Shown here piece by piece: positions 59,994 through 64,000 of a DNA stretch of 64,000 nucleotides (the stretch's first letter is position 1; each line of letters starts with the position of its first letter). The position numbers were made by a program, and so were the translations under genes. Source of the DNA: Pseudarthrobacter sp. ATCC 49987 (GTDB lineage: Bacteria; Actinomycetota; Actinomycetes; Actinomycetales; Micrococcaceae); the NCBI RefSeq assembly GCF_009928425.1, contig NZ_JAABNS010000001.1, positions 3,162,001 to 3,226,000 of the forward strand. The letters are read 5' to 3'. The notes under the pieces are model-generated. The model was not told the origin of the DNA. It ran no database searches and was given only the letters and a program-made list of their open reading frames with translations.

Positions 59994-60198
59994 TCACCAA
60001 GCCGATCGCGAAATCCTGGCGCACACGGCCAGTCTCGTCTGATCCGCCCCGGCCTCAACGTTCCCCACCCGGGGAAGACGCAATGATCTGATGACACGCT
60101 CTTATTGATGTACGGATTTCGTTGGCCGGTGCCCATCGGCCAACCAGGACAGAGGACGGGCAAGCTGTGGAACGAGCAACGGAACAGACGGTGACCCA

Positions 60199-60434
60199 GT
60201 GACCTCCCTGGACCTGGTGGCAGACGCTGTCGCCGCCATTGCCGCCGGCAGACCGGTGCTGGTGGTCGACAATGCGAACCGCGAAAACGAGGGCGACATC
60301 ATCTTCGCAGCCCAGTTCGCCACGCCTGCCCTCATGGGCTGGACCATCCGTTAAAGCTCAGGAGTTGTGTGCGTGGCGATGAGCGGTGCGCGGGCGGATG
60401 CCCTGGCCCTGCCGCCCATGGTCGAGGTCAATGG
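60199..60434 (+). pseudogene. ribB: ribB (DHBP synthase) 5' fragment with in-frame stop
   Basis: GTG 60199 opens MTSLDLVADAVAAIAAGRPV, then the active-site motif NRENEGDIIFAAQF and ALMGWTIR. A TAA at 60352-60354 stands where the family has Tyr; the same frame continues SSGVVCVAMSGARADALALP and breaks off after MVEVN near 60434. It is thus a nonsense-mutated, 3'-truncated copy of 3,4-dihydroxy-2-butanone-4-phosphate synthase, the riboflavin precursor enzyme. The 3' part was replaced by a transposase remnant. A 28-codon frame (60108-60194) lies just upstream. Confidence 0.85.
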
Positions 60435-60789
60435 GGCGAACCACCGCCAGGGAAAGCTTCTGCCGCTTCAGATAGCGTTTGCGGATCAGCCCGTCGATCA
60501 CCGCTTCCACCGGTGGCGTCAGCCGGCCGCCTCCGCGGCCGCCGCCCGATCGGCCAGGAACCAGATCCGTGACTCTGCCGGTGCCGCGCCTGTACCGGGT
60601 GATCAGCCCGTAAACCTGCCGACGCGACACAGCCAGCAGCGCAGCAGCATCGTTGACTGCCCCCTGCCCGACAACATCCAACGCAGCCAAGGGAGCAATC
60701 ACCGCAGCCCGTCGCACTGCCTCATCCCACTCCGAATCGGACATGGCCAGCGGGCCCCGCTCAACGATCCGCGGTTCCTCGTCAGTCAT
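60435..60789 (-). pseudogene. TniA/Mu-like transposase, N-terminal remnant
   Basis: Reads MTDEEPRIVERGPLAMSDSE and then an HTH (DAAALLAVSRRQVYGLITRY), GRVTDLVPGRS and LIRKRYLKRQKLSLAVV. This matches the N-terminus of Mu/TniA-type DDE transposases that continue SLAAVHREI. The family sequence ends at the ribB junction near 60435, so the catalytic domain is missing. Confidence 0.75.
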
Positions 60790-60834
60790 GCCGGCAACGA
60801 CGGTGTCGGCGCCTCAAAGCCATAGTTAAAGGTA

Positions 60835-60960
60835 GTGCAGGCGGCTTTGAGACAGAACGCCTGTTGTGCAGGCGGGTTTGAACAGACGCGTGTTCAAACC
60901 CGCCTGCACAACCCCCGGGCTACCACGGATGCCAGTGCAGACGACTTCGAAAAACGACAG
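60835..60960. repeat. Transposon-end-like repeats upstream of the transposase remnant
   Basis: A 20-base motif occurs as direct copies at 60835 (GTGCAGGCGGCTTTGAGACA), 60866 (GTGCAGGCGGGTTTGAACAG) and, diverged, at 60935 (GTGCAGACGACTTCGAAAAA), and once inverted at 60891-60909. The second and inverted copies form a 20-base-stem hairpin. Multiple such sites are typical of transposon ends bound by TniA/Tn7-type transposases. Confidence 0.65.
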
Positions 60961-61042
60961 CCTGTCTCATTAATCGATCGTTTGTGAGAACGGGAACCGC
61001 CGGTGGTGCGATGCTTCCTGGGGGCGAATATCGCCTGTCCTG

Positions 61043-61468
61043 TCACTGGATGCAGAATTCGTTCCCTTCCGGGTCGAGCATGGAAATGTGCCAGCCATCG
61101 TCGCCGTCGAACACCGTGGCGCGCGTGGCTCCGGCGTCCACGCAGCGATCGGCGTGCGCCAGGGCCAAGCGGCGTCCGTCCTCCTTCGACTCGGCGCTCT
61201 CGCTGACATTGATGTCCAGATGTACGCGGTTCTTCGCCGTTTTTCCTTCGGGAACCGGCTGGAAGAACAGGCGGGGACCTTTGCCGGCCGGGTCAATGAC
61301 AGCGCCACGCCACAGCTCCTCCGGGATGCTTTGGTGCATGGCAAATTCCGCCCAGCTCGAAAATCCATCGGGCGGTTCCTGGAGGCTGTAGCTGAGGGCC
61401 ACCGCCCAAAACCGGGTCATTGTCTCGATGTCGTGGCAGTCGAAGGTCACCTGGAATGGATAGGACAT
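61043..61468 (-). CDS. VOC-family (glyoxalase-like) protein
   Basis: 141 residues. It starts MSYPFQVTFDCHDIETMTRF and ends WHISMLDPEGNEFCIQ, matching the glyoxalase-like domain group of actinobacteria. ATG 61468 is chosen at the domain start; ATG 61498 is an alternative. It stands alone downstream of the transposon remnant. Confidence 0.82.
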   Translation of the reverse strand: MSYPFQVTFDCHDIETMTRFWAVALSYSLQEPPDGFSSWAEFAMHQSIPEELWRGAVIDPAGKGPRLFFQPVPEGKTAKNRVHLDINVSESAESKEDGRRLALAHADRCVDAGATRATVFDGDDGWHISMLDPEGNEFCIQ

Positions 61469-61684
61469 GGGGGCCGCCTTCAGTTTCGGATGCAACAACT
61501 ATGCCATCGGCCTGCGGCCGCATGTCGGTGACCGGCGATCCTGCACAGCCTCCATAGCCCCGGTACACACGCGAAGAAGCAGGCCAAGAAAGTCAGACGC
61601 TTTGTGGGGCTCATCTTTTGGCGCAAGGTGTCACGCGACCCGTGTGAAGTTGCCGGCACGAAGTAGACCCGGAAGACTGCCCGG

Positions 61685-62127
61685 ATGAGGCGGGGAGAAA
61701 ACGCACGCGCGGAGCTGCGGACCGGCGTGCCGACGCGGTACCAGACGGTGCTTACAGGCGTAGGTTTCGTAGCCGTCATCGTTCTGTCGGTGACGGGCCA
61801 GCCCTGGCTGGGGCTGGTGATCGCATTAGTTTTCGTGCCGGTGCTGCGGATGAACGCGCGGATCCGCCTCGAGGAGCCGGCCTGTCCGTGCGGGTAGCGG
61901 GCCTATTTTCCACCAAGATCGCCTACAAGGAGATAACGGTGGTCTCCACCGGCCCGTCCACCGGGATCCGTGAGGGAATGGGCCTACGGGTACTCCCCGG
62001 CGGGGGGACCGGCTATCTGGTGGGCGGCCCGACCGTCCGGATTCAGGGCGCCGGCACCTGGTTGCTTGTCTCGTGCGCTGATCCGGAAGCTGCCGTCGTG
62101 CGTATCCGCGCCCACCTTTCGGGCTGA
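61685..62127 (+). pseudogene. Two-segment membrane protein with PH-like tail, frameshifted
   Basis: The frame from ATG 61685 has two membrane segments (TVLTGVGFVAVIVLSVTG, WLGLVIALVFVPVLRMN) and stops at 61897. A second frame from about 61880 gives LSVRVAGLFSTKIAYKEITV and ends RIRAHLSG at 62127. Together they look like one small membrane protein with a C-terminal PH-like domain: ..ARIRLEE / AGLSVRVAGLF... A one- or two-base change near 61875-61885 would rejoin them. They could also be two overlapping genes. Confidence 0.55.
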
Positions 62128-62195
62128 GAAATGCCACGGTCGCAGCACCGTATGGCTGCCGAAGTATCCGGTAAGGGATCGTTCAAAGCACGTCG

Positions 62196-62459
62196 TTGAT
62201 TGTTCCGCCTCCATCAGGCGCAAGTCACCGCAAAGGGGCCCCGAACGCCCACGACACCGCAGCCGCCGTGCTCTCGGCGCGCACCGCATCGGAGGGGCAT
62301 TGCTTGGGCAAAGGAATCGATGTGCCCGGCGCGGAGGTCGATACGGACCCGTTCGTGTACGGCATCGGAGCCCAACTGGCAGGCGGCGGCGTCGTGACCG
62401 CAGTGCTTCCACGCACTGAGCTCAAGCGCAGCCAGGTCCAGTTCACGACCCGGCGCTAA
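62196..62459 (+). CDS. Hypothetical protein or C-terminal remnant
   Basis: 87 codons from a weak TTG. The last 50 residues (IDVPGAEVDTDPFVYGIGAQ, VVTAVLPRTELKRSQVQFTT) have the codon use of a real gene; the first 35 do not. I recognise no family. It may be the 3' end of a lost gene. Confidence 0.35.
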   Translation: MIVPPPSGASHRKGAPNAHDTAAAVLSARTASEGHCLGKGIDVPGAEVDTDPFVYGIGAQLAGGGVVTAVLPRTELKRSQVQFTTRR

Positions 62460-62746
62460 CACACCCCAGCGCCCGTAAGCCGATCCTTCGCCGGGACGCT
62501 TTTGGGTCCAAGGCGGGCAGGATGAACATGCCGTCCGGTCCCTCGGGTATCGCCGGGACTCCTGGCGCCTTGTAGATGCTCACGCACCAAGGGTCGTTGG
62601 TGAATGGGCTCAGGTGCCAGCTCGAATACTGACTGTGAAGCATCGGTCTGAGGCGTCCGCAGCTTTGACTTTGTCGCGAGGATCGTGTCGGCGCTGGTCG
62701 AAAATCGAGCCGTTTCATCGGCTGAAATGAGCCAAAGTGCCGGATG
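62460..62746. other. Intergenic region, no gene supported
   Basis: 287 bases between convergent frames. A minus-strand stretch (FTNDPWCVSIYKAPGVPAIP) looks faintly coding, but has no start or family match. Confidence 0.35.
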
Positions 62747-63562
62747 CTACGTAGGCGAAACAAGCCTGAAGGCGTAGCGGGTCTCCCGGCCACCGCCGGG
62801 GTCCATCTTGAAATCTACTCTGTCGGTGCCTGCTTCCAGCTGTACTGTCCTTTTGAAGATGTCCCCATTGCAATGGACCTGCACCGGGGCGACGACTTCG
62901 GCGCCGGACCAGCTGGCCACCGACAGTTCGGTCCCGGAGGGTCCCTCACACAAGAACTGCAATTCGTAAGTGCCGGGTTTGGCAGACATTCCGAAGCTGG
63001 TGGGCGAATCCGAAACAGCGGAGCCAAACAACTCTCCCGGCACTGCGGGTTTCAGTTGCTTTGATGACCATTCGGCCATGTCCTCTTGCGCTGCAGGCCT
63101 GGGGTCAGTGTTGGGCCCTATGGTAACCCCGGCGGCTGCGGGCTTGCCGGTCGATGGGGTCGCGCTGATGGTGATGGGACCGCCCGCGTGTCTTAGGAAT
63201 CGCTGGAAGATGGCGTCGCAGTCAACGTCTGTTGACAGCGGAAGCCCATCGCCCTCAACGATCGCCAGCTTGGCGAAGTAGCCGCCGGCACAGGCGGCCT
63301 TGACGACATAGTCCCCGGGAACAAGTACAGTGGCCAGTTTCCCGGCAGGCTCTGCTTCCGTAGGCATGCCAGCGTCGGGTTTGGATGCACCCAACAAACG
63401 GGCCACTTCGTCAACGTTTTCCTCAAATGATCGGGGCGGCACCGTGGCCCCTCCAAGCGATGAGCTGGCTGGCCGCTCAGGCGGGCCGCTGTACGTACAA
63501 CCCGCCAGCGGAAGGACGAGTCCGGCCAAAACAAGCACTACTCTTCCGCGATGAGTCTGCAT
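62747..63562 (-). CDS. Predicted lipoprotein
   Basis: About 271 residues. Signal peptide with lipobox LPLAGC (RGRVVLVLAGLVLPLAGCTY) predicts lipidation and anchoring outside the membrane. Two similar Cys-containing beta-rich halves follow (VPGDYVVKAACAGGYFAKLA and KPGTYELQFLCEGPSGTELS), suggesting an internal duplication. Family unknown. ATG 63562 is preferred at the signal peptide; ATG 63580 is an alternative. Confidence 0.72.
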   Translation of the reverse strand: MQTHRGRVVLVLAGLVLPLAGCTYSGPPERPASSSLGGATVPPRSFEENVDEVARLLGASKPDAGMPTEAEPAGKLATVLVPGDYVVKAACAGGYFAKLAIVEGDGLPLSTDVDCDAIFQRFLRHAGGPITISATPSTGKPAAAGVTIGPNTDPRPAAQEDMAEWSSKQLKPAVPGELFGSAVSDSPTSFGMSAKPGTYELQFLCEGPSGTELSVASWSGAEVVAPVQVHCNGDIFKRTVQLEAGTDRVDFKMDPGGGRETRYAFRLVSPT

Positions 63563-63580
63563 CCCCCAATGAGCTGACAT

Positions 63581-63904
63581 GCCCTGAGCCTACTACGCCG
63601 TAATTGGGCGATGGTGGAGACAAACGCTCGTCGGAAGCCACCGCGGCATCGGCAACTAACGACAAAAACCACCGCCAAAGAGCGCCGAAGGCCACAGCCC
63701 TGGCGGGGTAGGCGGAAAGGCAGCCCTTCACCGGTTGCGGCGGGTTCAGCATCGAACGCCAGAAATTCATTGGTCCCCAATCCAATCGGCTGTTTCCGCC
63801 ACCCTAACCCGTCCGCGCAGCGGGGCCTAGGAAGGTGACGCTCTCACCTGCCACCGTCCCATTCAAGGTTCCCTTACCGGACGTCCGCTCATCTCGAAAC
63901 CAGG
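63581..63904. other. Intergenic region, no gene supported
   Basis: 324 bases upstream of the lipoprotein gene. Probably its promoter region; I see no clear elements. Confidence 0.35.
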
Positions 63905-64000
63905 GTGAGCACAGCGATTCGGTCTGCGGGTTTCGTCTTCCTCGTGGTCCGTGTTGTGTGGGGAGTCGGGACCAGAAATCCGATCACGATCCTGGGTGCG
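63905..64000 (+). CDS. Possible start of a gene cut by the window end
   Basis: GTG 63905 opens 32 codons without stop (MSTAIRSAGFVFLVVRVVWG..). The hydrophobic run suggests a signal or membrane segment. Ribosome site weak (CCAGGGTG). Too short to name. Confidence 0.3.
   Translation, partial: MSTAIRSAGFVFLVVRVVWGVGTRNPITILGA

Noticed and set aside
60108..60194. 28-codon frame just before the ribB fragment
   Set aside because: No ribosome site and no recognisable sequence; could be a leader but nothing supports it.
62443..62793. 116-codon minus-strand frame
   Set aside because: It overlaps the end of the lipoprotein gene and has no start signal; only a short part looks coding.

Overview
The window is high-GC actinobacterial DNA, most like the Arthrobacter/Pseudarthrobacter group of Micrococcaceae. 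This rests on gene content and style: a cyclic di-AMP riboswitch ahead of a secreted cell-wall hydrolase, a GTP-type PEP carboxykinase, a RecQ helicase with a phosphoribosyltransferase-like tail, an NsrR/flavohemoprotein pair, many GTG starts and GTGA/ATGA overlaps. The assignment is inferred from recognition, not from a search.

Bases 1-46800 look like chromosomal backbone. In order they hold: a tRNA 3' end; a two-domain VOC protein; a 1522-residue secreted nuclease/5'-nucleotidase; a membrane glycosyltransferase flanked by two copies of a palindromic repeat; an FAD/NAD-binding protein divergent from a prolyl oligopeptidase; tRNA-Ser(GCT); a phytoene-dehydrogenase-like oxidoreductase and an MFS exporter; recQ divergent from manB; nsrR-hmp with a clear operator; a duplicated palindrome; pckG; tRNA-Arg(ACG); an IS1249-like element with 8-bp target duplications that cut the last codons of a FadR-type regulator; a disulfide oxidoreductase; an ABC-like ATPase/YhgE/TetR operon with a palindromic operator; small transporters and stress proteins; a winged-helix protein; a two-component system; the riboswitch-controlled hydrolase; upp; a PAP2 phosphatase; tadA; and a three-gene operon (glycosyltransferase, PTPS-like, BchC-like dehydrogenase).

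From tRNA-Ser(CGA) at 46947 to the end the region is accessory and decayed. It holds an IS110 element with a structured leader (possible bridge RNA) and a flavin-centred catabolic set: a luciferase-like monooxygenase, a flavin reductase, an amidohydrolase, a SnoaL-like protein, a PucR-type regulator, an aldehyde dehydrogenase, a stand-alone riboflavin kinase, a 56-residue HTH protein, and small EthD, VOC and DUF1330 proteins. Between and after these lie remnants: a 37-codon piece of a second luciferase-like gene, a frameshifted EthD gene, a ribB fragment with an in-frame TAA fused to a TniA-like transposase remnant, transposon-end-like repeats, and a frameshifted membrane protein.

The most interesting candidates are the flavin-centred island (riboflavin kinase, flavin reductase and flavin monooxygenase together, recalling riboflavin catabolism, though the substrate is unproven) and the GT/PTPS-like/BchC-like trio, in which two enzymes lack their usual catalytic or zinc ligands.
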